DNA of 64,000 nt from Microbulbifer thermotolerans (GCF_900112305.1 NZ_FOKT01000002.1:248001-312000); one strand, 5' to 3'; positions 37,110 through 46,713 are shown, counted from the stretch's first letter. Notes: generated by a model from the sequence alone, not told the origin. Made by a program: numbers and translations.

Positions 37110-37547
37110 ATGGCCGGTTACAAACGCATTCTCGTCGGTTTAGATCTTTCGGAGGAATCCTCGCAGATACTGGAAAAAGCCGGGGAGATCAGCAGGGCCT
37201 TCGCCGCCGAAGTCAGCCTCGCCCATGTGATTGAGCCGCTGACCTTCGCCTACGGCGGTGATATTCCGATGGATTTATCCGAGGTTCAAGAGCAGCTGCA
37301 GACCCAAGCCAGGGAGCAGCTAAGCAAGGCGGCTCAGAGGCTGGATGTGCCGACAGAACGCCAGCACGTCATTCTTGGGCAGCCAGCCACGGAAATACAC
37401 AGGCTGGCGGACGAGCTTGAAGCGGATCTGATTATCATAGGCAGCCACGGCCGGCACGGTTTGGCTTTGCTACTCGGCTCCACCGCCAACGGCGTATTGC
37501 ACGGTGCCGGTTGCGACGTACTGGCGGTTAGAGTCCAGAGCGAATAA
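37110..37547 (+). CDS. Universal stress protein (UspA family)
   Basis: 145-residue cytoplasmic stress protein with a Rossmann-like fold. The ATP-binding pattern G-x2-G-x9-G-S-T is visible as GSHGRHGLALLLGST near residue 110, so this is the nucleotide-binding type. A strong GGAGG site lies four bases before the ATG. It stands alone, convergent to uup. Confidence 0.92.
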   Translation: MAGYKRILVGLDLSEESSQILEKAGEISRAFAAEVSLAHVIEPLTFAYGGDIPMDLSEVQEQLQTQAREQLSKAAQRLDVPTERQHVILGQPATEIHRLADELEADLIIIGSHGRHGLALLLGSTANGVLHGAGCDVLAVRVQSE

Positions 37548-37701
37548 AAGTCAGGGCGACCGCTTTCACGGTGTAACCGAAGCGTGAAACACAATCGGAT
37601 ACTTCGCCAGGGGAGGCTTGCACGCAGCCACACACAGCGATCACTTTCGCCCTGACTCGCTGGCGGACACACGACCGCATATTGCGAGCCGGTACACCGC
37701 T

Positions 37702-39573
37702 TCATGCGCCCCCGGCCATGCCGTCCAGCTCAGCCCAACGCTCAAAGGCGGCGTCCAACTGCGCCTGTTTTGCTGCCAGCGTCCGCAAACTTTCCTCGAC
37801 CAACGCTTGCTCCCTTTGATAAAAATCCGGTTGTGCGATGGCCGATTCCAATTCAGCGATCTCCCCTTCCAGTTGCTCAATCAGGCCCGGCAGGCTGTCC
37901 AGCTCACGCTGGAGCTTATAGCTGAGCTTTTGCTTTCTGGGCGCTGACTGGGGCTTGCTTTTCACTTTCTCCACCGTCGATTTATCGGCGGAACTGCCGC
38001 TTTCTTCCGGCAGCAAAAAACTGCCTCCCTGACGCAGGAAATCGGCATAACCGCCAACATATTCACGCACGATGCCACCGCCCTCGAACGCTAGACAGGA
38101 ATCCACCACGTTGTCGAGAAAAGCGCGGTCGTGGCTAACCAGCAGTACTGTACCGGGAAAATCCAGCAGCAGCTGTTCAAGCAGCTCTAGCGTTTCCACA
38201 TCCAAGTCATTGGTAGGCTCATCGAGTACCAGGATATTGGCTGGCTGGCTGAACAGTTTGGCCAATAGCGCGCGGTTGCGCTCACCACCACTGAGAGCCC
38301 CGACTTTAGTGCGCGCCTTAATACCACTAAACAGGAAGTCCGCCAGGTAAGACATGGCGTGACGGCTTTTGCCACCGATACTGATGGACTCCCGCCCCCC
38401 GGCAATGTTATCCAGCACAGTCAGCTCGGGATTGAGTTGCTGACGGCGCTGGTCGAAGTAAGCCACCTGCTGCTTTGTGCCCAGGCGAACCTTGCCCCCG
38501 CCCGGCTGCAGCTCGCCCAGCAAAATCCGGATCAGGGTGCTCTTACCCACCCCATTGGGGCCGATCAGACCCACCTTGTCACCGCGCATCAAGGTAAAGG
38601 ACAGATCGCGGATCAATGGCGGCTCGCCGGGATAGGCAAAGGATACGTCTGTCAGTTCCGCAACCAGTTTGCCGGACATTTCTCCAGCATCCAGCGCCAT
38701 CTTGGCGCTGCCCTGTCGATTGCGGCGCGCCTCCCGCTGTCGGCGCAGCGCCTGCAGGGCGCGCACCCGGCCTTCATTGCGGGTGCGGCGGGCTTTGATC
38801 CCCTGGCGAATCCAGGCATCTTCCTGAGCCAGCTTCTTATCGAATAGAGCTTCGCTCCTGGCCTCTTCCTCCAACAGTTTTTCCTTTTCCCGCTGATAAC
38901 GGTCAAAGTCACAACGGAACACGCGCAAGTGTCCGCGATCCAGATCCCACACCGTCTTCGCAAGACGCTGCGCCAGCGCGCGATCATGGCTGACAAACAA
39001 CAGAGCGCCACGGTATCCGCCGAGAAAATTTTCCAGCCACTCCACTGCGGAAATATCTAGGTGGTTTGTGGGCTCATCCAGAATCAGCAGATCCGGCTGC
39101 GTCACCAGTGCCCGGGCCAGCGCGGCACGCCGCTGCCAGCCGCCAGACAACTCGGCAACTATGTGATTTCCGTCGAGCCCGAGCCGGTCTATTACGCTCT
39201 CGATGCGCGGCAGCAATTCCCAGCCATGCGCTGCTTCGATTTGCGTCTGCAGATCCGCATCTGGTTCCGCGCGATAATCCGCCAGCCACAGCCCCACCTC
39301 ACCGAGACCACCGGCTACGTAGCGGTAGACACTGTCGATACAATCCGAGGGCAGCTCCTGGCCCAAGGTCGCCAATACGATCCCCCCGGGGCGCACAATT
39401 TCACCCTCGTCCGGCTCAATGTCTCCGGCAATCAGCCTCAGCAGGCTCGACTTGCCCTCGCCATTGCGCCCCACCAAGCAGATGCGGTCGCCGCGCTCTA
39501 TTTTGGCGCTGACGTTCTCCGCAAGTACCTGCGCCCCGTATCGCAGGCTTACGTCATCCAACTGAAGCAACAT
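37702..39573 (-). CDS. uup: ABC-F family ATPase Uup
   Basis: Soluble protein with two tandem ATPase domains and no membrane part, acting on ribosomes or branched DNA. Domain 1 has GRNGEGKSS and LSGGWQRRAALARAL; a basic helical linker follows (about 240-290, KEKLLEEEARSEALFDKKLA); domain 2 has GPNGVGKST and LSGGERNRALLAKL. The C-terminal coiled coil (about 545-615) marks Uup. The 623 residues match the family. It diverges from slt across 150 bases. Confidence 0.93.
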   Translation of the reverse strand: MLLQLDDVSLRYGAQVLAENVSAKIERGDRICLVGRNGEGKSSLLRLIAGDIEPDEGEIVRPGGIVLATLGQELPSDCIDSVYRYVAGGLGEVGLWLADYRAEPDADLQTQIEAAHGWELLPRIESVIDRLGLDGNHIVAELSGGWQRRAALARALVTQPDLLILDEPTNHLDISAVEWLENFLGGYRGALLFVSHDRALAQRLAKTVWDLDRGHLRVFRCDFDRYQREKEKLLEEEARSEALFDKKLAQEDAWIRQGIKARRTRNEGRVRALQALRRQREARRNRQGSAKMALDAGEMSGKLVAELTDVSFAYPGEPPLIRDLSFTLMRGDKVGLIGPNGVGKSTLIRILLGELQPGGGKVRLGTKQQVAYFDQRRQQLNPELTVLDNIAGGRESISIGGKSRHAMSYLADFLFSGIKARTKVGALSGGERNRALLAKLFSQPANILVLDEPTNDLDVETLELLEQLLLDFPGTVLLVSHDRAFLDNVVDSCLAFEGGGIVREYVGGYADFLRQGGSFLLPEESGSSADKSTVEKVKSKPQSAPRKQKLSYKLQRELDSLPGLIEQLEGEIAELESAIAQPDFYQREQALVEESLRTLAAKQAQLDAAFERWAELDGMAGGA

Positions 39574-39723
39574 AAATAACCACTACAATAACTAATTGAA
39601 CCGGCGGCACTCACCGCTCGAACGTGCGCAACAAAGAGCGCGAGCTAAAACTGGGTATTTTACGCATTTTTTGTCGCGCTGTTCTGCTAGCCTGACCGGA
39701 CAGCTTTCAATCGGGTAATTGCA

Positions 39724-41700
39724 ATGTCGATTGGCGCAAAGGGATTCGCGTTTTTCATTACGCTACTACTGACAGCCGTTCCCACTTCGGGACTGGCCGG
39801 TGAAGCGGAAGATGCCGTCGCCCAGAGGGAAAAGCTGCGCGCCGCTCGCATGGCTATAGCCCGCGGTGACCTAAACCGCTTGAAGCAGCTCAAAGCGGAT
39901 TTGAACGGCCACCCTCTTCTTCCCTACATAGACTACTGGGCGCTTAGCAAGGAGCTCTCCCGGCTCCCGTACGACAAAATCGACAAATTTCTCGCCGACA
40001 ACGAAAACACCGCCATTGGTGACTGGTTACGCGTCCGGGTACTGCGCGAGCTCGGCAGCCGGGCGCGCTTCCGCGCCTACCTGAAGTACTATCGGCCAGA
40101 AAAGATAACCCGGGCTTCGCTGCGCTGTTACTACGCTGATGCCCTATCCCGCCACGGCGACAAAGCAGTTGCCTACAGGCTGGTAGAAGAACTATGGCTC
40201 GTGGGCAGCTCCCAAGCAGACGAGTGCGATCCCGTATTCCGGCGGTGGATGCAGGACGGAGGCCTCACCCAGGAACTGGCTTGGCAGCGACATCAACTCG
40301 CACTACAGAAGGGCAACCTGGATCTGGCCGCATATATCGCCACCAAAATGACGGGAACCTACGCGAAGCTGGCGGCGCTGATGCGTTCGGTACACAAAAA
40401 TCCAGAGCAACTTCTCGACTATCCGCGCTTCGCCAGTTTCTCGCCCGGCGATTATTCAAGGGAGTACCGCGCCATCGTTGTACACGGTCTTCAACGACTG
40501 GCTCAAAATGACGCCACCAGCGCCGATCAGGCTTGGCAACGCTATCAAGCAAGCTACCTGTTCAGCGATGAAACACAGGAAAGGATGCTCCGATACCTGG
40601 CTCGACAATTCGCACGCCAGGATAACTTCAATGGTCTGTTGCAATTGGTAAAAGAGCGGCAGTTCACCGATGCCAGCTCCATCGAGTGGCTGGCGCGCCA
40701 GTCGTTGCGGGAGCTGGACTGGGAGCAGCTCGCCTTCTGGATCGACCGCATGCCGGAAGAGCAGCAACAGCATGAGCGCTGGCTCTATTGGAAAGCGCGT
40801 GCCTTGGAAGAACTATACGGCCGGGAGCGGGCCAGCGCAGCAGTGCAACTGTACAGGAAAGCCGCGCAAAACCGCAGCTATTACGGATTTTTGGCAGCCG
40901 ATACACTGGGGTTAAATTACAGTTTTATCGACCGCCCGGTTCCCATCAATCCTCAACAAGTCGAAGAGATGGCCGCGCGGCCGGCCATGCGACGGGCACG
41001 GGAGTTACAAGCCATCGGCGAGCTCTATCACGCGCGCAGAGAATGGGACTACGCGACCAGAGATATGTCCCATGGAGAATTGCTCACGGCCAGCAAACTC
41101 GCCAGCTCCTGGGGCTGGTACCACAAGTCGATTCAATCAGTTCTGGCCGCTGACTATCTGGACGATCTGGAGCTGCGCTTTCCCTTGGCGTTTGCCGATA
41201 TAGTCGATGATGTCAGCAAAAGAATCGGGGGCAAAACAGCCCTTGACCCCTACTTTATCTACGCCGTGGCCCGGCAGGAAAGCCACTTCAGCCACGATGC
41301 AAAGTCTCAGGCTGGCGCTTTGGGACTGATGCAACTGCTGCCATCGACAGCACGCGCAACTGCCCGCCGCGCCGGCGTGAAATACCGGCGCAGTTGGGAT
41401 CTTCTCAGCCCCAATACCAATATCGCACTGGGCAGTTTTTATTTGAATACGCTGCTGGACCGCTTTGACAACAACCGCATACTGGCCGCGGCGGCCTACA
41501 ATGCCGGCCCCACGCGAGTGGCCAACTGGCTTAAAGAAACTAAGAACCGCTTGCCTTTCGATGTTTGGATAGAGACGATTCCGTACAGAGAGACCCGCCA
41601 TTACGTGCAAAACGTGCTGGCTTATTCAGTCATCTACGCCTACCGCAGCGGTACCAAGTTGACACTGCTGCGGAAGAACGAAGCAACCAGCAAGCTTTAA
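39724..41700 (+). CDS. slt: Soluble lytic murein transglycosylase
   Basis: Periplasmic enzyme that cleaves peptidoglycan to 1,6-anhydro-muropeptides, the substrates later handled by NagZ. A signal peptide of about 25 residues ends near SGLAGEA. A long superhelical U-domain follows, then the SLT catalytic domain from about 500 with Glu519 in VARQESHFS and the motif GALGLMQLLPSTA. With 658 residues it is the long Slt70 type. A repeat element begins only a few bases after its stop. Confidence 0.95.
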   Translation: MSIGAKGFAFFITLLLTAVPTSGLAGEAEDAVAQREKLRAARMAIARGDLNRLKQLKADLNGHPLLPYIDYWALSKELSRLPYDKIDKFLADNENTAIGDWLRVRVLRELGSRARFRAYLKYYRPEKITRASLRCYYADALSRHGDKAVAYRLVEELWLVGSSQADECDPVFRRWMQDGGLTQELAWQRHQLALQKGNLDLAAYIATKMTGTYAKLAALMRSVHKNPEQLLDYPRFASFSPGDYSREYRAIVVHGLQRLAQNDATSADQAWQRYQASYLFSDETQERMLRYLARQFARQDNFNGLLQLVKERQFTDASSIEWLARQSLRELDWEQLAFWIDRMPEEQQQHERWLYWKARALEELYGRERASAAVQLYRKAAQNRSYYGFLAADTLGLNYSFIDRPVPINPQQVEEMAARPAMRRARELQAIGELYHARREWDYATRDMSHGELLTASKLASSWGWYHKSIQSVLAADYLDDLELRFPLAFADIVDDVSKRIGGKTALDPYFIYAVARQESHFSHDAKSQAGALGLMQLLPSTARATARRAGVKYRRSWDLLSPNTNIALGSFYLNTLLDRFDNNRILAAAAYNAGPTRVANWLKETKNRLPFDVWIETIPYRETRHYVQNVLAYSVIYAYRSGTKLTLLRKNEATSKL

Positions 41701-41705
41701 TTTAA

Positions 41706-41919
41706 GGAACCCTCTGATTAAATCACTTTCTGGTGGCAGAGGCTCTTCGCGGGTGGATGTGAAGCTCAGGTGATAGGACGGACATTTCGAAACCGAAGGG
41801 TACAGGGATGTATCCTTCGGAGCTACAGGGAAGTACTCGTGCGTTTTCGAAATATCCGTCCTATTACCTGAGCGCCCCAGAAGCTATCATAGTGTTCTCG
41901 CGAATTAATCAGAGGTTCC
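41706..41919 (+). repeat. Best-preserved inverted-repeat (MITE-like) element, copy C
   Basis: 214-bp non-coding element with ends GGAACCCTCTGATTAAATC and GAATTAATCAGAGGTTCC, flanked on both sides by TTAA (41702-41705, 41920-41923). Inner inverted repeats (GAAGCTCAGGTGATAGG with CCTATTACCTGAGCGC; ACATTTCGAAAC with GTTTTCGAAATAT; CCGAAGGGTACA with TGTATCCTTCGG) make the whole unit one long hairpin. It matches copy B along its length in the same orientation. No open frame or transposase is present. It fills the gap between slt and the convergent glutaredoxin-like gene. Confidence 0.9.
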
Positions 41920-41928
41920 TTAAATAGC

Positions 41929-42183
41929 CTATTGATGGCGCAGCCACTCTCGCAGTTGCGCACTGTCAAAAGGCCAGCAACAGACTTGGTTGGGATCCCC
42001 CAGCCCCACAGCCGGAATACGGGTGGAAAGGCGCTCCATCAGCAATGGGTCATCGGCAATATCCACTTCCCGCAGGCGCAGCTGAAACCGCTCCAGTAGC
42101 GGCCAGATTTCCACCTTTGCCTTTTCACACAGGCTGCAACCCAAAGTGGTATAGAGAATCAGCTCGCGGGGTACTGCTGTCAT
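41929..42183 (-). CDS. Glutaredoxin-like protein (DUF836)
   Basis: 84-residue thioredoxin-fold protein with the redox motif CSLC near residue 15 and a cis-Pro region RIPAVGL. It matches the DUF836 small glutaredoxin-like family; partner unknown. ATG 42183 overlaps the stop of the FHA gene (ATGA), so the two are coupled. The longer open frame upstream lies inside the FHA gene and is not used. Confidence 0.8.
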   Translation of the reverse strand: MTAVPRELILYTTLGCSLCEKAKVEIWPLLERFQLRLREVDIADDPLLMERLSTRIPAVGLGDPNQVCCWPFDSAQLREWLRHQ

Positions 42184-43037
42184 AAAAGTCCCTGGTGGCG
42201 CGCCCAAAAAAAGCCCAGAGCCGCCGCAGCAACCAGCAGCCCCCCCATCCAGAGCCACAGACTTCCACCACTATCCGCCAGTTCGCCGCCATTTTCGTAC
42301 TTGCGGCGCTCCCGGGTCGGCTCTCCGGCAGCGGTCTGCGCGGGCTTAACCACTTTCGCACTCCCCACCTCACTTTTAACGGGAGACGAGGCCAGCGCCG
42401 GGCGCACACTGGTCTTATTCCGGTCATCCGCTGGACCAACCACACTGAAGCTGAGGGTATCAAAACGCAGTTCATCGCCACGGCGCACCCGGGATTCAGT
42501 GATGCGCTTATTGTTCAGATAAGTGCCGTTGGCCGACCCCAGATCTGTCACGAAAAGCAAACCTTCTCGCACATCCAGGCGTGCGTGACGACGTGACAGG
42601 TGAGACAAAGAAAATGTGATATCGCAGTCGTCCGAACGCCCCACCACACTGCTCTCGCGGATGGGGAACACCTTTCCTGCGATCGCCGGATGATTGGCAC
42701 GCAAAGCCCAGGCGACACTACTGGCCGGTGCAACCTTCTTGAGCCTGGTCACCTTGGGGTCCACAACCCTTAGAGTCCGCCCTCCGATTTGCAATTCGTC
42801 GTCGCGCTTCAATGGGCAACTACCCTGTACTGGGGTGCCATTGAGCAGTGTCTGGCCACTTTCTGCGAGGTGATGCAATGTCAGCACATCCCCTTCCACG
42901 GTTACTTCAGCGTGCAGCTTGGCCACAGATTCATCGGCGATGGCCAAATCACAGTTACCGGCGCGCCCAATGGTCACTTTGGGTGCTACCAGCCACACAC
43001 TCACGCTGGCATCCTTCAGGTCACAAAGTTTGAACAT
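42180..43037 (-). CDS. Tandem FHA-domain protein with C-terminal membrane anchor
   Basis: FHA domains bind phosphothreonine peptides. The first (about 14-92) has GRAGNCDLAI and SVAKLHAEV. The second (about 120-200) has GRSDDCDI, SRRHARL and SANGTYLNNKRI, the complete set. A charged linker and a membrane helix near the C-terminus (WLWMGGLLVAAAALGFFW) follow, leaving the domains in the cytoplasm. ATG 43037 gives 285 residues; the frame is open far upstream without a good start. It diverges from the phosphatase gene, forming a signalling cluster with the kinase beyond it. A reader of the kinase's phosphorylations is the natural inference. Confidence 0.85.
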   Translation of the reverse strand: MFKLCDLKDASVSVWLVAPKVTIGRAGNCDLAIADESVAKLHAEVTVEGDVLTLHHLAESGQTLLNGTPVQGSCPLKRDDELQIGGRTLRVVDPKVTRLKKVAPASSVAWALRANHPAIAGKVFPIRESSVVGRSDDCDITFSLSHLSRRHARLDVREGLLFVTDLGSANGTYLNNKRITESRVRRGDELRFDTLSFSVVGPADDRNKTSVRPALASSPVKSEVGSAKVVKPAQTAAGEPTRERRKYENGGELADSGGSLWLWMGGLLVAAAALGFFWARHQGLL

Positions 43038-43245
43038 GGAGCATTTTCCTTTAACCGTTTTGGCCTGGGGCCAACGGATTTTGATTGCGGCGGCCTGGCA
43101 AAACCGCCTGTTTATTATCTCTCGCTCTGATGGCGGCAAGTTTATCACGGGGATTTTCGTTAGCGTATGATGTGGTTTGCAGCTTACAATGGCATCGCGT
43201 TCGATAATTGAGAGACATAATGGGCGGTAGCCGGCGCTCCGGCCA

Positions 43246-44280
43246 ATGAACAGGGAACCGGAATCGACCGCATCGCAGGGATGTCCCGCCGACCGCGGCA
43301 CAGTCGCCTCGGGACGCCGGGTAAACTCAAAAATAACGACAGGTAGTTGCACGCACGTGAGTGAAGCCAAAGTACGTGAAGTATCGCGGCACAAAGGAAC
43401 AGCCCAGCGCGCCAGCGCCAGCCCGCGCAGTGCCGGCGCAACCCACCCCGGCTACAAGCGCGAACAGAACGAAGACGCCTTCTGGGCCGATGAGGAACTC
43501 GGTATCTGGGTGGTAGCGGACGGACTCGGGGGGCACCAGGCCGGTGAAATTGCCAGCCAGACGGTGGTGGAGGAAATTCAGCGCTCCGCCGCGACGGACC
43601 GCCACTACGAGCGGGCACTGCAAAGAGCGCACGCCCTACTGCTCGGCGACGAACAGAGCACCGGCAATATGGGTTCCACTGCGGTAGTGGTGGCCGAAGA
43701 CAACAGCTACTTCCATGTGTACTGGGTCGGTGACAGCCGCGCCTATCTCTGGACTCCCGGCGCTGGCCACGGTCAACTGAAGCAGCTCACCAGTGACCAC
43801 TCCTACGTGCAAATGCTTGTGGATTCAGGGGCAATCAATTCCACCGAGGCCGCCAACCATCCAAACCGCCACGTGATTACCCGCTGCATCGGCGGCAGCA
43901 CCAATCCCAAGCTCGAAATCGACCGTGTGTCATCGCCCTGGTCTCCCGGACAGCGTCTGCTGCTGTGTAGCGATGGACTCAGCTCCGAGGTAGAACCGGA
44001 TCAGATCGCACAAATCCTAGCGGAGAACAGGAACAACCGCCGCGCTGCCGAGCTTCTCGTCGGAGCGGCTCTGGATGCCGGGGGAAAAGACAATATCACC
44101 GTGCAGGTCATCGATGCGCCGACTGCGGTGCCAACAGCTCATAAAAAGTGGACTTCCCGCACAGGCAGTGCGCTGAGGGCTTCCGCGCAAATACTGAAAC
44201 AGCACGGCAAACTACTGTTGCTTCTGGGCACACTTGGCCTAGTCGCAGTCGTTGCCGCCAGACTCATCGGCGCATCTTGA
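43246..44280 (+). CDS. PP2C-type Ser/Thr phosphatase, membrane-anchored
   Basis: Metal-dependent phosphatase. Motifs: GYKREQNEDAFW, VVADGLGGHQAGEIAS, VGDSRAYLW, LTSDHSYVQMLV, LLCSDGLSSEV and GGKDNITVQVI, covering the metal ligands of the family. A C-terminal helix (LLLLLGTLGLVAVVAARLIG) anchors it, catalytic part inside. The start is uncertain: ATG 43246 gives 344 residues, while a GTG at 43357 (307 residues) would remove a basic stretch that resembles no part of the fold. Seventeen bases separate it from the kinase gene, so the two form an operon. It likely reverses the kinase's modifications. Confidence 0.88.
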   Translation: MNREPESTASQGCPADRGTVASGRRVNSKITTGSCTHVSEAKVREVSRHKGTAQRASASPRSAGATHPGYKREQNEDAFWADEELGIWVVADGLGGHQAGEIASQTVVEEIQRSAATDRHYERALQRAHALLLGDEQSTGNMGSTAVVVAEDNSYFHVYWVGDSRAYLWTPGAGHGQLKQLTSDHSYVQMLVDSGAINSTEAANHPNRHVITRCIGGSTNPKLEIDRVSSPWSPGQRLLLCSDGLSSEVEPDQIAQILAENRNNRRAAELLVGAALDAGGKDNITVQVIDAPTAVPTAHKKWTSRTGSALRASAQILKQHGKLLLLLGTLGLVAVVAARLIGAS

Positions 44281-44297
44281 ATTACGGAAAGAGGTCG

Positions 44298-46700
44298 ATG
44301 GAAGTCGTCAGCAACAGCTCTCTGGAAATTCCTGGCTACCGTATCCTGAAAAAAATCAACCAGGGCGGGATGTCCACAGTATATCTCGCGATCCAGCGCA
44401 GTGTGGGCCGCCAAGTGGCGTTGAAGGTGATGTCGCCGGTGCTCAACGCAGACCCGGTGTTCAGCGAGCGTTTCCAGCGAGAGGCAAATATCGTCGGGCA
44501 GCTGTCCCACCCCAACATCGTCAGCATCCACGATATCGGCCGCTACCGCAGTCTCAATTACATCGCCATGGACTATATGCCAGGCGGATCGGTATCCGAC
44601 CGTCTGTCAAAAGGCGCTTTAGAACCGCTGGAGGCCCTGAATGTGGTCCGTGAAATCGCCATGGCACTGGACCACGCCCACAGTAAAGGCTACGTGCACC
44701 GGGACTTAAAACCGGAAAATATCCTCTTTCGCGAAGACGGCTCCGCAGTGTTGACGGATTTCGGCGTGGCGCGGGCCGTGGCTCGGACAACTCGTATGAC
44801 CAGCTCCGGTATGGTGGTTGGCACTCCCCATTACATGAGCCCGGAGCAAGCCCGCGGCGCTGCCATTGACGGACGCGCCGACCTCTACAGCCTCGGCGTG
44901 GTTTTCTATGAAATGTTAACCAGCGCCGTACCCTACCAGGCAGAAGAAGCCGTCGCTATCGCAATCAAACACTTGACGGACCCAATACCCCGGCTGCCGG
45001 CACGGCACTCTCTTTACCAGAGTCTGATCGACCACTTTCTCGCCAAGGATCCCGAACACCGCTTCCAGCGGGGCCTGGAAGTGGTGGACGCTATAGACCA
45101 GCTGCTCGCAGCCCTGGCCGGCAAACCCGCTGCCCAAACCACGCAACTCAACAATACACCGGTGCGCGTCTCCAGCCTGCTGCGCGCCCTTCTTCTAACT
45201 ATCTACGGCACCATCAGTGACCAGCTGACTAGAGCCTGGGCCCGCTGGCGCGACAAGCCACTAAACAAAAAACCAGTGCGGGCTGAGCAGGAAACCCTGA
45301 TGCGCATCCATCAGGTAATCCGCCAAGCGCCTGTGCGCAAGCACCGCCAGTGGCTGTTCGGTAGCCTGATCAGCGTCACCGCGGTATCCGCTTGGCTGCT
45401 TTTCAGCACAGGGGGTAATGAACAGCAACAGCTGCAGAATTACCCTTTATTGAACGGGGCCAGCGCCCTTCCCGCACGATCTCCGCAACCGGGCACAACC
45501 GGAAGAAGCGGCACACCGAAACCGAAGGAAACGCCGCAGGAGCGGATGACACCGGTAGCTGTTGAACACCCAACAGTGCCAAATACCGCGCAAGTTACAT
45601 CCGCTACAGGCGAAGCGGCTGCCCGGACAGAGGAAGGGGAAGCCGACAAGCAGGTCGCAGGTACAGCTCAGATATCTGCCGCGACCGAGTCCACCCCCGC
45701 ATTCGAGAGTGAGGCCCCCTCTCCCGCCCAAGCCGCTTCCCCGGAGATGGAAGTCTACCAGCTCACCGTGCACCCGAATCCCAGGGACGCGAGAGTGCGC
45801 ATCATGAACATCGCTCCCCGTTACCAGCCCGGCATCGAATTGGCACCGGGCAGGTACGATCTGGAAGTCAGCAAGCCGGGTTACACAACGGTTCGTCGCT
45901 GGATTACCATCAAAGACGGCGATCTGACAATTCCGGTGCAGCTGAAGCGAGCCTGGTACCATGGCAAAACATTCCGTTCCCCCCTGTCATCTGGTGAACA
46001 GGGTCCTGAAATGGTCGTGGTCAAAGGCGGCCAATTCCGTATGGGCAACGACAAACGCGCCGTCTCCAGCCCCGCGCACAAGGTAACCATCGCCAAAGCC
46101 TTTGCCATCTCCACACACGAAATCACCTTCGACGACTACGACCGTTTCGCCGACGCCACTGGCGCCGCACTGCCCGGTGACGAGGGTTGGGGACGCGGCA
46201 GCCGGCCGGTGATCAATGTCAGCTGGCACGATGCACAGCAATACGCGAAGTGGTTGTCGAAGGAGACAGGAAAACGCTACCGCCTGGCAAGTGAGGCGGA
46301 GTGGGAGTACGCTGCCAGAGGTGGTGTACAGGCCCCCTTCTGGTGGGGTGGCGACGATCCACGGGGAAAAGCCAACTGCCGCCGCGGCTGTGCCAGTGAG
46401 TTCAACGGGCTGTTTTCTTTCTCCAGTGCGCCAACGGGACACTACCAGGCCAACCGTTTTGGCCTATTTGACACTGCCGGAAATGTAGCCGAATGGGTAC
46501 AGGACTGCTTTGCCAGCGGCTACAGCAAACACCGCAGCGACGCCCGCCCAGTCCTAATATCCAACTGTGAGCTGCGCACAGTTCGCGGCGGTTCCATGCG
46601 CTCGCCGCTCAAAAATATCAGTTCCGACTACCGCGAAGGCTTACGCGAAGACGCCATGTCCCGCGAAGTGGGCTTTCGCGTGGTGATGGAGCTCGAATAG
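44298..46700 (+). CDS. Hanks-type Ser/Thr kinase with PEGA and FGE-like domains
   Basis: Membrane kinase of 800 residues. Kinase domain: glycine loop NQGGMSTVY (21-29), Lys43, HRDLKPEN with Asp136, DFG at 154-156, GTPHYMSPEQA. A membrane helix lies at about 352-372, then a low-complexity Pro/Glu/Thr region. Periplasmic PEGA-like repeat follows at about 487-553 and a formylglycine-generating-enzyme-like (sulfatase-modifying) domain at about 569-800 (MVVVKGGQFRMGNDK, EAEWEYAARGG, FDTAGNVAEWVQDC). The final RGGSMRSPLKN lacks the cysteine pair that true FGE enzymes have in RGGSYMC-type motifs, so this domain is probably a sensor or binding module. ATG 44298 has GAGG just upstream; the longer frame overlaps the phosphatase gene. 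Confidence 0.9.
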   Translation: MEVVSNSSLEIPGYRILKKINQGGMSTVYLAIQRSVGRQVALKVMSPVLNADPVFSERFQREANIVGQLSHPNIVSIHDIGRYRSLNYIAMDYMPGGSVSDRLSKGALEPLEALNVVREIAMALDHAHSKGYVHRDLKPENILFREDGSAVLTDFGVARAVARTTRMTSSGMVVGTPHYMSPEQARGAAIDGRADLYSLGVVFYEMLTSAVPYQAEEAVAIAIKHLTDPIPRLPARHSLYQSLIDHFLAKDPEHRFQRGLEVVDAIDQLLAALAGKPAAQTTQLNNTPVRVSSLLRALLLTIYGTISDQLTRAWARWRDKPLNKKPVRAEQETLMRIHQVIRQAPVRKHRQWLFGSLISVTAVSAWLLFSTGGNEQQQLQNYPLLNGASALPARSPQPGTTGRSGTPKPKETPQERMTPVAVEHPTVPNTAQVTSATGEAAARTEEGEADKQVAGTAQISAATESTPAFESEAPSPAQAASPEMEVYQLTVHPNPRDARVRIMNIAPRYQPGIELAPGRYDLEVSKPGYTTVRRWITIKDGDLTIPVQLKRAWYHGKTFRSPLSSGEQGPEMVVVKGGQFRMGNDKRAVSSPAHKVTIAKAFAISTHEITFDDYDRFADATGAALPGDEGWGRGSRPVINVSWHDAQQYAKWLSKETGKRYRLASEAEWEYAARGGVQAPFWWGGDDPRGKANCRRGCASEFNGLFSFSSAPTGHYQANRFGLFDTAGNVAEWVQDCFASGYSKHRSDARPVLISNCELRTVRGGSMRSPLKNISSDYREGLREDAMSREVGFRVVMELE

Positions 46701-46713
46701 TGAGGAGCCTGAG

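Noticed and set aside
46003-46700. Active formylglycine-generating enzyme (sulfatase activator)
   Set aside because: The domain lacks the catalytic cysteine pair and no sulfatase gene is nearby, so I treat it as a non-catalytic module.
42180-46700. Part of a type VI secretion locus
   Set aside because: Although kinase, PP2C and FHA genes accompany such loci, there are no tss/tag, Hcp, VgrG or ClpV genes here.
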